DNA from: a bacterium
GTDB taxonomy: Bacteria; Electryoneota; Electryoneia; Electryoneales; Electryoneaceae
NCBI GenBank assembly: GCA_020444265.1
Contig: JAHLLH010000004.1
Location: 186,001-250,000, forward strand
Direction: 5' to 3'
Length of the DNA stretch: 64,000 nt
Below, piece by piece: positions 42,122 to 51,976 of this stretch (positions are counted from its first letter, which is position 1; the number at the start of each line of letters is the position of its first letter). The notes under the pieces are model-generated. The model saw only the letters and a list, made by a program, of their open reading frames with translations. It was not told the DNA's origin and made no database searches. The position numbers and the translations under genes were made by a program.

Positions 42122-43551
42122 GTGTCACGATTGTCATTGTGGTCCTCTATTTCCTCGTGCTGCTGGCGCTGGGTGTGGTCGCCTCGAGGCGTACGAAAAC
42201 GGTCGAGGATTTTTATGTCGCCGGGAAAGGGCTCGGCTTTTATGTCTCAGCGTTGTCGAGCCGTGCCACTGGTGAATCGGGCTGGTTGCTACTCGGCTTG
42301 ACCGGCATGGGTTGGGCGGTAGGGATTAACGCCTTCTGGGTGATGCTCGGCCAGATGGCGGGGGAGAGTGTCTCCTGGATGCTGATTGCCCGTCCCTTCA
42401 AGCGAGCGACGGACCGTTTCAACTCGATCACCATTCCCGACTACCTCGAATCAAGGTTCCGCGACACCAAACACATCCTGCGCTGGATCGGCGCCTTGGT
42501 GATTGTGGTCATGGTCACCGCTTACCTCGCGGCGCAGTTGACTGCCAGTGGGAAGGCGTTCCGTGACTTTCTCAACATGGACTTCCAGACGGGTGCGATC
42601 TTAGGGCTGGTCATTGTGCTGTTCTACACGACACTCGGCGGATTTCATGCCGTCGCCTGGTCCGATCTCTTCCAGGGCAGCCTGATGCTGCTCGGCTTGA
42701 TCCTGGTGCCGATCATCGCGATCAAGACGGTTGGCGGCCCTGCGGAGATGATTGGGTCCTTGCAGGGTGCCCATCCTGAGATGCTGACTGCCTTCGGCAA
42801 GGATGGCATCACACAGGCGGGTGTTCTGACCGCTATCGGGTTTATCAGTCCGGGGTTGGGCTATCTCGGGTCGCCACAGCTATACACACGCATGATCGCG
42901 ATCAAGTCGGAACGTTCCCTCATCCCCGGTGCGTTGGTCGCGATTCTCTTCACTCTCTTTACAAGTGGCGGGGCCATTCTGGCGGGGATGGCAGGCCGTC
43001 TGCTCTTCCCGGAACTGGCCGACCAGGAAGCCATTTTCCCGCTTTTGGCCAATGAACTGTTCGGAGTTTTTCTGACTGGGTTATTGGTCGCGGTGGTGTT
43101 GGCAGCGGTGATGTCCACTGCTGACTCGCTGTTGATTCTTGCAGTTTCCGCTGTAGTCCGTGATGTTTACCAGAAGGTCTTCCGCCCGGAGGCGACCCAC
43201 AAACAGGTGGTGATGCTCAGCCGCATCCTGACCGTCGTCATCGCGTTGGTCGCCCTCGCTTTCAGCCTGATGGAGATTCGCCTCGTCTTCTGGTTCGTCC
43301 TCTTCGCGTGGGCAGGCATCTCGTCGGCCTTTGTGCCAACCATCGTTTTGTCACTCTTCTGGAAAAAGATGACGTTACGCGGGGCGATAGCATCGATGGT
43401 GGTCGGCTTCGTTGCAGCGATTGCCTGGAAGCTGACCCTGGGACACATCCTCTACGAGATGGTCCCCGCCTTCGCCCTGTCACTCATCGCGGCAGTGGTT
43501 GTTTCGTTGTTGGACAAGAACGGGGAACGTGGCGAAGTGGATAAAATTTGA
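42118..43551 (+). CDS. Sodium:solute symporter (SSS family, PutP-like)
   Basis: 477 residues with about 13 hydrophobic segments. It opens with a membrane helix and SRRTKTVEDFYVAGKGLGFYVSALSSRATGESGW, the family's first-helix region with the residues that line the sodium site. It also has IPDYLESRFRD and the 3-4 loop typical of PutP proteins. Proline or a similar small solute is a reasonable substrate guess; the sequence alone does not fix it. It is translationally coupled to the upstream 33-residue peptide. Confidence 0.92.
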   Translation: MSVTIVIVVLYFLVLLALGVVASRRTKTVEDFYVAGKGLGFYVSALSSRATGESGWLLLGLTGMGWAVGINAFWVMLGQMAGESVSWMLIARPFKRATDRFNSITIPDYLESRFRDTKHILRWIGALVIVVMVTAYLAAQLTASGKAFRDFLNMDFQTGAILGLVIVLFYTTLGGFHAVAWSDLFQGSLMLLGLILVPIIAIKTVGGPAEMIGSLQGAHPEMLTAFGKDGITQAGVLTAIGFISPGLGYLGSPQLYTRMIAIKSERSLIPGALVAILFTLFTSGGAILAGMAGRLLFPELADQEAIFPLLANELFGVFLTGLLVAVVLAAVMSTADSLLILAVSAVVRDVYQKVFRPEATHKQVVMLSRILTVVIALVALAFSLMEIRLVFWFVLFAWAGISSAFVPTIVLSLFWKKMTLRGAIASMVVGFVAAIAWKLTLGHILYEMVPAFALSLIAAVVVSLLDKNGERGEVDKI

Positions 43552-43564
43552 GCACTGAAACTGG

Positions 43565-43590
43565 CCCGGGCCTGCGGCCCGGGTCTATCC
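43565..43590 (+). terminator. Terminator-like hairpin after the symporter gene
   Basis: CCCGGGCC-TGC-GGCCCGGG followed by TCTATCCTG; the same stem and loop as 30697-30715. It lies between convergent genes. Confidence 0.6.
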
Positions 43591-43618
43591 TGTTTTTACC
43601 CCAATTATCCGATGGTTA

Positions 43619-45175
43619 TCACCCATCATTCTCATCATGATCCCTCAGATACCGCACATCATAAAGGTCGAGGCGACGGTCCATCCAGTTGCGAGTCGTA
43701 CCCGCTTTCCGGTGACGTTTCAACATCTCCAGGTCCACATCGCTGATGACCACCGTCTCCACGTTCGGTGTACACTCTGCAGCGATCCCGTCACGTGCAA
43801 ACTCGAAGTCGGAGGGGGTCAGGATGGCCGACTGGGCGTACTGGATGTCCATATTCTCAACACGGGGCAGGTTGCCAACGGTCCCCGCAATCGCGACATA
43901 AACATGATTCTCGATGCAACGGGCCTGGGCGCAGTGACGGACCCGCCAGTAGCCGGAGCGTTCGTCGGTGCAGAAGGGCGTGAAGATGATTTGTGCACCG
44001 TGCTGGGTCGCGATACGGCTTAGCTCCGGGAATTCGACATCGTAGCAGATCTGGATGGAGATCCGGCCACGGTCGGTCTCGAATACTTCAACCGCATCCC
44101 CCGGTTCAATCCCCCACCAGGTCCGTTCGCTGGGTGTCACATGGATCTTGTACTGCTTCCCAATCTCGCCATTACGTTTGAAGAGGTAGGCGATGTTGTA
44201 GAGGTGGCCGTCCTCCTCGGTAAAGTGGCTGCCCCCGACAATGTTGACGTTGTAATGGATCGCCAGGTTGCTGAAAAGTTCAAGGTATTGCGGAGTGAAT
44301 TCGGACAGTTTTCTCGCTGCAGCACCCGGCTGCATCGGTTCGAGAAACGAGAGTAGCTGAGTGGTTATCAATTCCGGGAAGAGGACAAAATCAGCCTTGT
44401 AGTCGGATGCAACATCAACAAAATATTCGCATTGGGTAGCAAAATCGTCGAAGTCTCGAATGGTGCGCATCTGGTATTGCACTGCGCAGATACGAACCGG
44501 ACGCGATGAGAGATACCTTTTGTGGCTGTCTGGACGGTAATCGACATTCGGCCATTCGAGCAGGATGGCATAGCCCTGTGAGGAGGCGTCCTCTTCTAGG
44601 TAGTCCGTCATGATGCGCTTCAACACGAAGCCAATCGCGAGCTGTGCGGTCAGGACCGGATCGACCAGGGCTTTACGAACCACGGCATCGACATACTCAC
44701 GGACATTCATCTTGTCCGAATGCTTCTCATACCCCGGAATCCGTCCGCCGATCACAATCCGCATCAGATTGTGGTCGCGTGCCAATTGCTTGCGCGCATC
44801 GTAGATACGACGTGCCAGCTTCAGACCGCGAAACTCTGGGTGGACCATGATCTCGATGCCGTAGAGGGTGTCACCCTCCGGTGTATGATTGCTGATGTAG
44901 CCGTTCTCGCTGACCTCTTCCCAATGATGGGTTTCACCATAGATGTCATAATCGAGAATCAAGCTGCTGGAGGAGGCGACCAACTCGCCCTCGTATTCAA
45001 CTCCGATCTGTCCCTGGGGGAAGGTGCGCAACTGGCTTTCAAACTGGTCACGTTGCCAGGGTTCCATCCCGGGGAAACAGGTGAGCTGCAACTCGATTAC
45101 ACGCTCGAAGTCGTCGAGGGTGAGGTGTCTTACGATGACCTTCTTCTCAATTGAATTGAGATCGATGGTGTTCAT
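43619..45175 (-). CDS. GNAT acetyltransferase-nitrilase fusion protein
   Basis: 518 residues; start after GGAGT. Residues about 10-210 are a GNAT N-acetyltransferase domain ([42 protein letters not shown] with the acetyl-CoA loop). From about 225 a carbon-nitrogen hydrolase (nitrilase superfamily) domain follows with a complete triad: Glu in LFPELIT, Lys in QYKIHVTP and Cys in [11 protein letters not shown]. This two-domain type is widespread but its substrate is unknown in the cases I know. Fusion suggests the amidase acts on an acylated or amide intermediate of the acetyltransferase. Confidence 0.93.
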   Translation of the reverse strand: MNTIDLNSIEKKVIVRHLTLDDFERVIELQLTCFPGMEPWQRDQFESQLRTFPQGQIGVEYEGELVASSSSLILDYDIYGETHHWEEVSENGYISNHTPEGDTLYGIEIMVHPEFRGLKLARRIYDARKQLARDHNLMRIVIGGRIPGYEKHSDKMNVREYVDAVVRKALVDPVLTAQLAIGFVLKRIMTDYLEEDASSQGYAILLEWPNVDYRPDSHKRYLSSRPVRICAVQYQMRTIRDFDDFATQCEYFVDVASDYKADFVLFPELITTQLLSFLEPMQPGAAARKLSEFTPQYLELFSNLAIHYNVNIVGGSHFTEEDGHLYNIAYLFKRNGEIGKQYKIHVTPSERTWWGIEPGDAVEVFETDRGRISIQICYDVEFPELSRIATQHGAQIIFTPFCTDERSGYWRVRHCAQARCIENHVYVAIAGTVGNLPRVENMDIQYAQSAILTPSDFEFARDGIAAECTPNVETVVISDVDLEMLKRHRKAGTTRNWMDRRLDLYDVRYLRDHDENDG

Positions 45176-45282
45176 GAGCTACTCCGGTGGTTGAAGCTGT
45201 CCTGACCGGTAGGATACAATATCCCATTCGCCAATGTGGTCAGGCTGCTAATTTACGCAGATACGGGGAGTGGAAGGGATAG

Positions 45283-45321
45283 AAAAAAGGGTTCGGAGCT
45301 GCAACAGCAGCATCCGAACCC
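45283..45321 (-). terminator. Terminator of the Asp-box protein gene
   Basis: Stem GGGTTCGGA / TCCGAACCC with six T on the minus strand, 29 bp beyond the stop at 45350. Confidence 0.8.
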
Positions 45322-45349
45322 CAATGGTCACCGAAAATAGAATTCCAAC

Positions 45350-47521
45350 CTATTTCACCAGAAGCATCTTGCGTGTGTCGGTCATCCCGACCGCTTCAAG
45401 ACGGTAGAAGTAGACCCCGCTCGGGATGCTTGCCCCATTGAACTGAATCTGGTGTTGCCCGGCGCTGACCGGGGCATCCAGCAAGGTCGCCACCTGGCGT
45501 CCCAGCAGATCGAAAACGCTCACCTTCGCGAATCCGGACTGCGGAATCGTGAAGGAAATGGTCGTGCTGGGGTTAAACGGATTCGGATGGTTCTGGGCCA
45601 GCTCGAAACGAATCGGTGCAGAAGCAGCCTGCTCTTCGGCAGCAACCGTCAGAGTGTTCAGGTAGAGCCCGTGATTGGTCAACGCCATCATCGAGCCGTC
45701 CGATCCTGCCCGCAACTTTGTGACGCTGCTGAACCGGAAGGGAACCTGGGGCAGTGTAGGAGTGATGTCACTAAAGCTGTCGCCATCGTCGCCAGAGGAA
45801 AGCAGACGAGTCTGCTGCAACCCATTCGCGTTGATCTGAACCTCGACCGCGGCGAACAGGGTTCCGCTTGCATCATAGGCGATATTGATCCTGCCGTTCT
45901 GCCAGTATTCTGCGCCCAACGTGTTATTGATTGCTGCCATGATGTCTGTGGAGGTCTCGCCGCCATCCGTTGTGCGTTCGATGCCGCCAAATCCACCCGC
46001 CAGCAGAAAAGTGCTGTTGGTCGGGTTGCCAATCAGTGTTTCCGGGGTGGTGACATCAATGGTAATCGGGTTCCACGTTGATCCGTTGTCTGTCGAAATG
46101 CGGATTCCGGTCCAATCGGCCATCAGCATGTCGCCATTCCCATTGACAGCAACCTTGCCTGCTGCGTCCGTAGAAAGCACTGTCCAGTTGACCCCTCCAT
46201 CAGTCGAACTCAATAGTCCGCTTGTCTGGGTGGAAGCGTAGAAGGTACCATCCACCTCGACCAGATGGTCGATAGTCGCTTCCAGTTCGGAGGCACCATT
46301 TACAGCGGTCCAACTGGTACCATCGCTGCTGTAGAACCCGCCGGCGTGGGTACCACCTTGGTTGACCCCGCCGAGAACAACCATCTCGCCGTTTTCCCCA
46401 ACAGAGGCCGCTTCGACATACATCGAATGGGATTGGTAACTCGGGGCTTCCACCGTCGAAAAACCATCGCCAGTATCAAAGAAGGCTTTGCCACTACGCA
46501 GGATAAACACCTCGCCATTGGAACCCACAGCAGCATCGGCCATCAAGCTGCCGAAGAGGCCGGATGTAGTCGTACTCCAATTCGAACCACCATCATTACT
46601 TGAGTAAACTCCTTCTGAGGTGCCCACCACGATGGTGCTGCCACTCATATGGACCATTTCCAGTGCAGAGATGTCGTCAGGGTTGACCAGGTCGAAATCG
46701 GTACCATTGCTGGAATAGAGGAAGCCGGGGTGACGGGCAATGACAATCGATCCATCGCTACCCAAGCTGAAGTTGCCGAGGGAGAAATTGTCATCGGTGG
46801 CGTGAATTTCGGTGCTGGTCTCACCAAAATCTGTGGTGGTACGTAAGGCGTGAACCTGTTGGATCTGGTAATTGTGCGTGTACCAGAGGGTGCCATCACT
46901 GTCGAATTCCATGTCTTCAAGGGAACCGAAGACGCCTGTAAACTGCTGCTGGGTCCAGTTGTCGCCGCCATCCTCGGAGTACCAGACAAAGATGCCGCCA
47001 GGACGTTCCATGTGGGCGACTACGCTGCCGTCGACCGGGTTGATGCGGAGACGATAGATACTCTCCCATAGATTGCTTTCACGGGATAGCACTCGCTGCC
47101 ACTGCCCACCGCCATTGGTCGAACGGTAAATCTCGTACATCGTCGCCGCATAGAGTGTGTCACCGTAGCGTACAATCTGCTTGATGTTTGGCGGATACCA
47201 GCTCAATACATGGAACGAATGGCAGTCGGAATTTCCCAAAAGGGCCTGATCCGCTGCGATCAGGATACGGCCATCCTCCATCTCGACGGCACGGCTGCCG
47301 CTGGAAAGGTCCAGTGTGCCAACGCCAGCGAAGTGCCAGCTCTGCCCACCATCGAGGGAGGCGAATAGACCGGCCGATGTTGACATCAACAGCTTGCCCG
47401 ACGGGAATTCGTGGATGTAATTCGTGTTCGCATCGAAGGGGGTGTCGACCAACCCCCATTCTGCGACGGATAAGCTCGCTACGACGAGTAGCATCACTAG
47501 AACTGGTACCAGCCTACGCAT
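45350..47521 (-). CDS. Secreted Asp-box beta-propeller protein with type IX sorting domain
   Basis: 723 residues from the ATG at 47521, which has GGAGGAGAAGG upstream; the signal peptide is MRRLVPVLVMLLVVASLSVA. The body contains repeated Asp-box motifs (SLDGGQSWHF, STNGGGQWQRV, SNDGGSNWSTT, STDGGVNWTVL, STDNGSTWNPI, SSGDDGDSF), which close the blades of sialidase/Ycf48-like propellers. The end is a sorting domain: HPNPFNPSTTISFTIP, FDLLGRQVATLLD, FNGASIPSGVYFYRLEA and KMLLVK. Exported by Sec then type IX. Role at the surface is unknown. Confidence 0.88.
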   Translation of the reverse strand: MRRLVPVLVMLLVVASLSVAEWGLVDTPFDANTNYIHEFPSGKLLMSTSAGLFASLDGGQSWHFAGVGTLDLSSGSRAVEMEDGRILIAADQALLGNSDCHSFHVLSWYPPNIKQIVRYGDTLYAATMYEIYRSTNGGGQWQRVLSRESNLWESIYRLRINPVDGSVVAHMERPGGIFVWYSEDGGDNWTQQQFTGVFGSLEDMEFDSDGTLWYTHNYQIQQVHALRTTTDFGETSTEIHATDDNFSLGNFSLGSDGSIVIARHPGFLYSSNGTDFDLVNPDDISALEMVHMSGSTIVVGTSEGVYSSNDGGSNWSTTTSGLFGSLMADAAVGSNGEVFILRSGKAFFDTGDGFSTVEAPSYQSHSMYVEAASVGENGEMVVLGGVNQGGTHAGGFYSSDGTSWTAVNGASELEATIDHLVEVDGTFYASTQTSGLLSSTDGGVNWTVLSTDAAGKVAVNGNGDMLMADWTGIRISTDNGSTWNPITIDVTTPETLIGNPTNSTFLLAGGFGGIERTTDGGETSTDIMAAINNTLGAEYWQNGRINIAYDASGTLFAAVEVQINANGLQQTRLLSSGDDGDSFSDITPTLPQVPFRFSSVTKLRAGSDGSMMALTNHGLYLNTLTVAAEEQAASAPIRFELAQNHPNPFNPSTTISFTIPQSGFAKVSVFDLLGRQVATLLDAPVSAGQHQIQFNGASIPSGVYFYRLEAVGMTDTRKMLLVK

Positions 47522-47780
47522 CCTTCTCCTCCAATAAATATCAGTATCAATCAGTTGTTTTCCGACCAGCGTCATCGGGCGCTTTCACGGAGTCTAAATT
47601 AGGAACGCCGAACATTATATTGGAATTTTTGGTTTTTTTGTGAGTGATGTCACAGGAACCAGAGTCAACGGGAGCATCATTTCAAGGCAAGTGTCCGGTT
47701 AGCAGAGCAGATGTTGAGTGCATTTCCGGGAGGTGGGGGCTGTATATTCCAGACGGACGAACCGGAGGAGCGCCAGACCC

Positions 47781-48944
47781 ATGGAGCAGATCAACCTGAT
47801 CGATGTCACCTTGCTGTTGGCAGCCGCCCAGGGCATGTTCCTGACCATCTACCTGCTGCACCGCCACCGCCGTCCCCTTCCCAACCGCTTCCTCATTGTG
47901 CTCAACTTCTCATATTCAGTGATCCTGATCGAAATGATGCTGGAGGAGCTGAACTTCTGGGATCCTTTTCCCTGGCTGATTCCCGTTGTTCTGGGCATTG
48001 TCTTCGTAATGGTTCCGGCTCACTACTATTACGCTTTGCATCTGACACGACCTGGACGGAAACTCCAGTGGCGCGACTTGCTGCACCTGTTGCCATTTGT
48101 ACTGCTTGAACTGTTCCAGGGAGTAGGGATGCTGCGTGGCCAGGATCCGACGGAAGAGTTGTTTGTTCCCAGCCATGGTGGAATCACTGTTTTTAACCTG
48201 ATCCTGATGGGTTATGCCCTAGTCTACATGATCCTCACGCTGGTTCGCCTGGAACGGCATCGTGCGGCAAGCCTGGCCTTTCTCTCCAACATTGAACGCA
48301 TTCAGTTTCGTTGGCTGAACAACTTGACCTGGTTGACGATCATCATCCTGATCTCGTTCTCGCTGGAAAACCTCCTGTTGCTACGAGGGATTCAGCTATC
48401 CGACGAGTTTAACCTTACCTCACTACTTGTGGCGTTGTTTGTCTACGCATTGGGTTACCAGATCCTGCTGCACCCGGATATTCTGGTCGTGCCCCGTGCC
48501 GAAACTCTTGGCGCAAACGAGCAGGCTATTTCCGCTGAAGGACCAATTGACGTGCTGAGAGAGGACGCTCCCAAGTACCAGAAGTCGGGTTTGAGCGACG
48601 AGCGGGCCGATGCGATCCGGACGGCATTGTTGCAGGTCATGGAGCAGGATGAGGCTTTTCGCAACCCCGATCTCACACTGATCGATCTCGCCGACCGTCT
48701 TGAGGTTTCGCCGCACAATCTCTCCGAAGTGATCAACACACGGCTCGGCGTCCACTTCTTTGATTATGTCAACCGGTACCGTATCGAACAGGTGAAACGG
48801 GATATTCTTGATCCCGGCAAGCAGCATTTGAAAATGCTGGCGATTGCATTTGAAGCGGGATTCCGTTCCAAATCCTCCTTTAATCTGCTCTTCAAAAAGC
48901 ATGTGGGCATGACCCCCTCCGAATATCGTAAGCAAAACAGCTGA
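47781..48944 (+). CDS. Membrane-bound AraC-family transcriptional regulator
   Basis: 387 residues from the ATG at 47781, which follows GGAGGAG. The N-terminal ~230 residues contain about seven membrane helices (LIDVTLLLAAAQGMFLTIYLL, FLIVLNFSYSVILIEMML, LIPVVLGIVFVMVPAHYYYAL and others). After a linker, the last ~110 residues are an AraC-type double helix-turn-helix (LTLIDLADRLEVSPHNLSEVIN, then LKMLAIAFEAGFRSKSSFNLLFKKHVGMTPSEYRK). It would sense a membrane or periplasmic signal and act on DNA directly. The TonB-dependent receptor gene begins 140 bp downstream, same strand, and is the likely target. Confidence 0.9.
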   Translation: MEQINLIDVTLLLAAAQGMFLTIYLLHRHRRPLPNRFLIVLNFSYSVILIEMMLEELNFWDPFPWLIPVVLGIVFVMVPAHYYYALHLTRPGRKLQWRDLLHLLPFVLLELFQGVGMLRGQDPTEELFVPSHGGITVFNLILMGYALVYMILTLVRLERHRAASLAFLSNIERIQFRWLNNLTWLTIIILISFSLENLLLLRGIQLSDEFNLTSLLVALFVYALGYQILLHPDILVVPRAETLGANEQAISAEGPIDVLREDAPKYQKSGLSDERADAIRTALLQVMEQDEAFRNPDLTLIDLADRLEVSPHNLSEVINTRLGVHFFDYVNRYRIEQVKRDILDPGKQHLKMLAIAFEAGFRSKSSFNLLFKKHVGMTPSEYRKQNS

Positions 48945-49084
48945 AGCAGGTCCAATCCCAACGGATTGGACCACAAATCCTGCGTTCACAGGTCCAAACC
49001 CACGGGCCAAGGCGAATTGCATCACCCAATACCCTACCCTGCATCCAGCAAACGAGCCAGGACCGCCTGACCTCTTCAACCAGC

Positions 49085-51613
49085 ATGGGTAGAAACGTGA
49101 CTCACTCCCCCTTGAATCCGACGAAATCGCCAGTTCCGAAGCTTGGCATCCGGATCTTCTACTGGATTATCCTGATTCTCTCGATCCTCTTTGTGCTCGC
49201 CGAACTCAGTTTCGGCCAGAGCGATGAATCCCACCTCGGTGCGATCCGTGGACGGGTTGTCGAACAAGGTTCGCTTGATCCAGTTGCAGCAGCAAATGTG
49301 CTCGTGCCGGGTACGACTCGCGGCGCGGCAACCGATCTCAAAGGAGCATTCCAAATCGATCATCTCGAGCCTGGTACCTACAGCCTGCGTATATCGTCAC
49401 TGGGCTATGAGGAGAAAACCATCTACGATATCCCGGTAAGTCCGGGACGATCGCGTTTCCTCGAAATTCGTCTGCATGCAACAGCCGTTGTCGGGGAAGA
49501 GGTGACCGTGACCGTGGATCGTTATGTCCCCTCGACCCCCGAATTGCCTACATCCGCACGAAACCTTCGTTACGAGGAGGTTCGTCGAGCTCCCGGCGGG
49601 CTTGAGGATGTGCAGAGGACGGTGCAAGCATTGCCCGGAGTGGTTACCTCGAATGATCAAGACAATGCGGTGATCGTCCGTGGTGGTGCCCCCGATGAAA
49701 ACCTGACCATCATTGATGGCATCGAGGTGGAAAACACCAACCATCTCACGATCGGCGACGAGGTCAAAGGGAATGGTGGGCCGATCAATGCGCTCAGCAC
49801 CGAGTTTTTGCAGGATGTTACCTTCGCGAGTGGTGGGTTCTCAGCACGCTACGGGGACCGTTTGTCCTCGGTGCTCGTGCTGGACCTGCGCGAGGGCAGC
49901 CGTGAACGCTACGCCGGGGCGGCGGACATCAATATGGCCGGAGCAGGTGGTTATGCAGAAGGGCCTCTCCCTGGCGGGAAGGGCAGTTTTCTTGTCACCG
50001 CTCACCGTGCTTACCTCAACCTGTTGCCTCCAGAAGATTTTGGTGTCCAGTCCTGGCCAGACTACTGGAATGGTCAGGCGAAGGTGACTTGGGATTTCTC
50101 GCCTCGTCACCACCTCGCCATCAACACTTTACTGCTCGAGGATGAGGTGGATGACCGTGAACAGCCCAGCGATGATGAGGATGGAAAATGGGATGGTCTG
50201 ATCTTACATACCCGGCGCATGATGACCGGCGCACGCTTGCGAAGTGTCTGGGGCAATGGTTTCAGCGATCTGGTTGTGGGACGTTCTACGGCAATGTCGG
50301 AATGGGAATTCATTGCCAATGAGACCGACAACGCGGGGACTGTCCATTCACGGACTACCACGAAGAGTCGACGAGCCACCACTCAGGACCAGGTGCACCT
50401 GCACTGGAATGGGAATCTTCTTCAACACGACCAGTGGGCCGCTGGCCTCAGCCTGAAGCCCTTCCGCTACGAGTACACCTTCTACACAGAAGGTGATTCG
50501 ATCCTCTACAATGACGATGTTCTCGGCGGTGATGCGGACAACGATCCGGATGTTTTCCAGTACGACGACCAGCGTGAAAAAGTGGACGAAACCGGCCTGA
50601 AAATCGCCTCCTACCTGCAATTCACGTGGCGACCGACCCGAGACATCACCTTGACCGGCGGAGGACGACTCGATGCCTTCGACTACGCTGAACAAGTTAC
50701 CCTCGCTCCCCGGTTTTCCGCCAGTTGGTCCTTTCGACCACGGTGGGCGGTCAGCATGGCATACGGCCACTACTACCAGTCGCACGATCCCTCGGTTTAT
50801 ATGAACAAAGCGGGTCAGGCTTACAACAAGACGCTTCCTCATGCACGTGCCGACCAGATTGTTGCTGGCTTTTCATACCAACCACGTAGCTCCTCACTGC
50901 TCACAATCGAAGCCTTCCATAAGGACTACACCAATCTGCTGGTGCGTGAGGAGGATGTGGTCCGTGAGCAGACCGACAACAGGATGTACCAGAGTGACCG
51001 TTGGTTGAAGGAGGCGACAAAAGAGGCGTGGGGTCTTGAATTGTTTGCCCAGCAGAAACTGGCGGACCGTTGGTACGGCACCCTCAGCTACTCCTATGGC
51101 AAGGCGGAAGCGGATGACCCGGCCTATGGGGAGTACCCATCTGACTTCGATTACCGTCACGTCGCCACCGCCACCCTCGGCTACAAGACCTCGCTGATCA
51201 CCAACAAAGGCTACCGTTCCTTTGTCACTCGCCCCTGGGGTTGGTGGCTCTATGTGGTACCGATCAACGGCGATGAGGTGACCTTCTCGAGCCGGTACCG
51301 CTTGATGAGCGGGCGGCCCCATACAACGCAAATCTGGTACGCTGAGGGTGAAGAGTCGCCGGAACCGATCTACGAGGGCCATTGGGAGGAGGGTGCACAC
51401 AACAGCGAACGTTATCCCACCTACAGCCGCTGGGATATCCGTGCCGACAGCAAGCACTATTTTGGACGATCTGCTCTGATCTATTATCTCGAGATCCAGA
51501 ACATTGACGATCATCTCAATGTTGCGGATTACATCTACAAGGAGAATGGTGTCCGCGAAACAGCCCTCCAGTTCAGGCAGTTTTGGGTGCTCGGGATTCG
51601 ATATGAATTCTGA
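49085..51613 (+). CDS. TonB-dependent receptor with carboxypeptidase-regulatory domain
   Basis: 842 residues. A signal segment (IFYWIILILSILFVLAELSFG) leads to a CarboxypepD_reg-like domain (IRGRVVEQGSLDPVAAANVLV, GSYSLRISSLGYEEKT-type wording) and a plug (RRAPGGLEDVQRTVQALPGV, VIVRGGAPDENLTIIDGI, FSARYGDRLSSVLVLDLREG). The barrel fills the rest and ends FWVLGIRYEF, aromatic. No lipoprotein partner follows. It lies behind a membrane-bound AraC regulator, which points to ligand-responsive control. The imported substrate is unknown. Confidence 0.92.
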   Translation: MGRNVTHSPLNPTKSPVPKLGIRIFYWIILILSILFVLAELSFGQSDESHLGAIRGRVVEQGSLDPVAAANVLVPGTTRGAATDLKGAFQIDHLEPGTYSLRISSLGYEEKTIYDIPVSPGRSRFLEIRLHATAVVGEEVTVTVDRYVPSTPELPTSARNLRYEEVRRAPGGLEDVQRTVQALPGVVTSNDQDNAVIVRGGAPDENLTIIDGIEVENTNHLTIGDEVKGNGGPINALSTEFLQDVTFASGGFSARYGDRLSSVLVLDLREGSRERYAGAADINMAGAGGYAEGPLPGGKGSFLVTAHRAYLNLLPPEDFGVQSWPDYWNGQAKVTWDFSPRHHLAINTLLLEDEVDDREQPSDDEDGKWDGLILHTRRMMTGARLRSVWGNGFSDLVVGRSTAMSEWEFIANETDNAGTVHSRTTTKSRRATTQDQVHLHWNGNLLQHDQWAAGLSLKPFRYEYTFYTEGDSILYNDDVLGGDADNDPDVFQYDDQREKVDETGLKIASYLQFTWRPTRDITLTGGGRLDAFDYAEQVTLAPRFSASWSFRPRWAVSMAYGHYYQSHDPSVYMNKAGQAYNKTLPHARADQIVAGFSYQPRSSSLLTIEAFHKDYTNLLVREEDVVREQTDNRMYQSDRWLKEATKEAWGLELFAQQKLADRWYGTLSYSYGKAEADDPAYGEYPSDFDYRHVATATLGYKTSLITNKGYRSFVTRPWGWWLYVVPINGDEVTFSSRYRLMSGRPHTTQIWYAEGEESPEPIYEGHWEEGAHNSERYPTYSRWDIRADSKHYFGRSALIYYLEIQNIDDHLNVADYIYKENGVRETALQFRQFWVLGIRYEF

Positions 51614-51629
51614 GGTTTGACCTTGAGGT

Positions 51630-51815
51630 GTCATCCCGGGCTTGACCCGGGAACCAGCTATCAGCTGCATATACGAAGCTGAACCGTAGGCCCTTTTGCA
51701 GCCTCGACAATTCGGGGGTGGTAACTGCAGGACGAACCCTGCATCCCATGTCAAGGAACCTGACGCCCCTCGCCTGGTCATCCTCGGCTGGATCCCGGAT
51801 CAAGTCCGGGATGAC
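51630..51815. repeat. GTCATCCCGGG inverted-repeat element (186 bp)
   Basis: The 23-bp end at 51630-51652 (GTCATCCCGGGCTTGACCCGG...) is inverted at 51793-51815 with two mismatches. Each end is itself palindromic (CCCGGGCTTGACCCGGG). The element covers most of the gap between the receptor and purH. The same end sequence appears as a half copy near 40119-40142. Confidence 0.85.
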
Positions 51816-51976
51816 ATAGGCAGCAACTTATCTAAAACTGCCGCTGAGAGACCCCCTCCGATCTTGCGCGGGACATCCTTCGGCAGTAGGTTCCCGCCAT
51901 CACAACCTCACCCGCCCGGGCACCTCTCGAACTCCTGTCTGGGACGGGGTCAACCAGATCCAACCCTGGGGATGCC

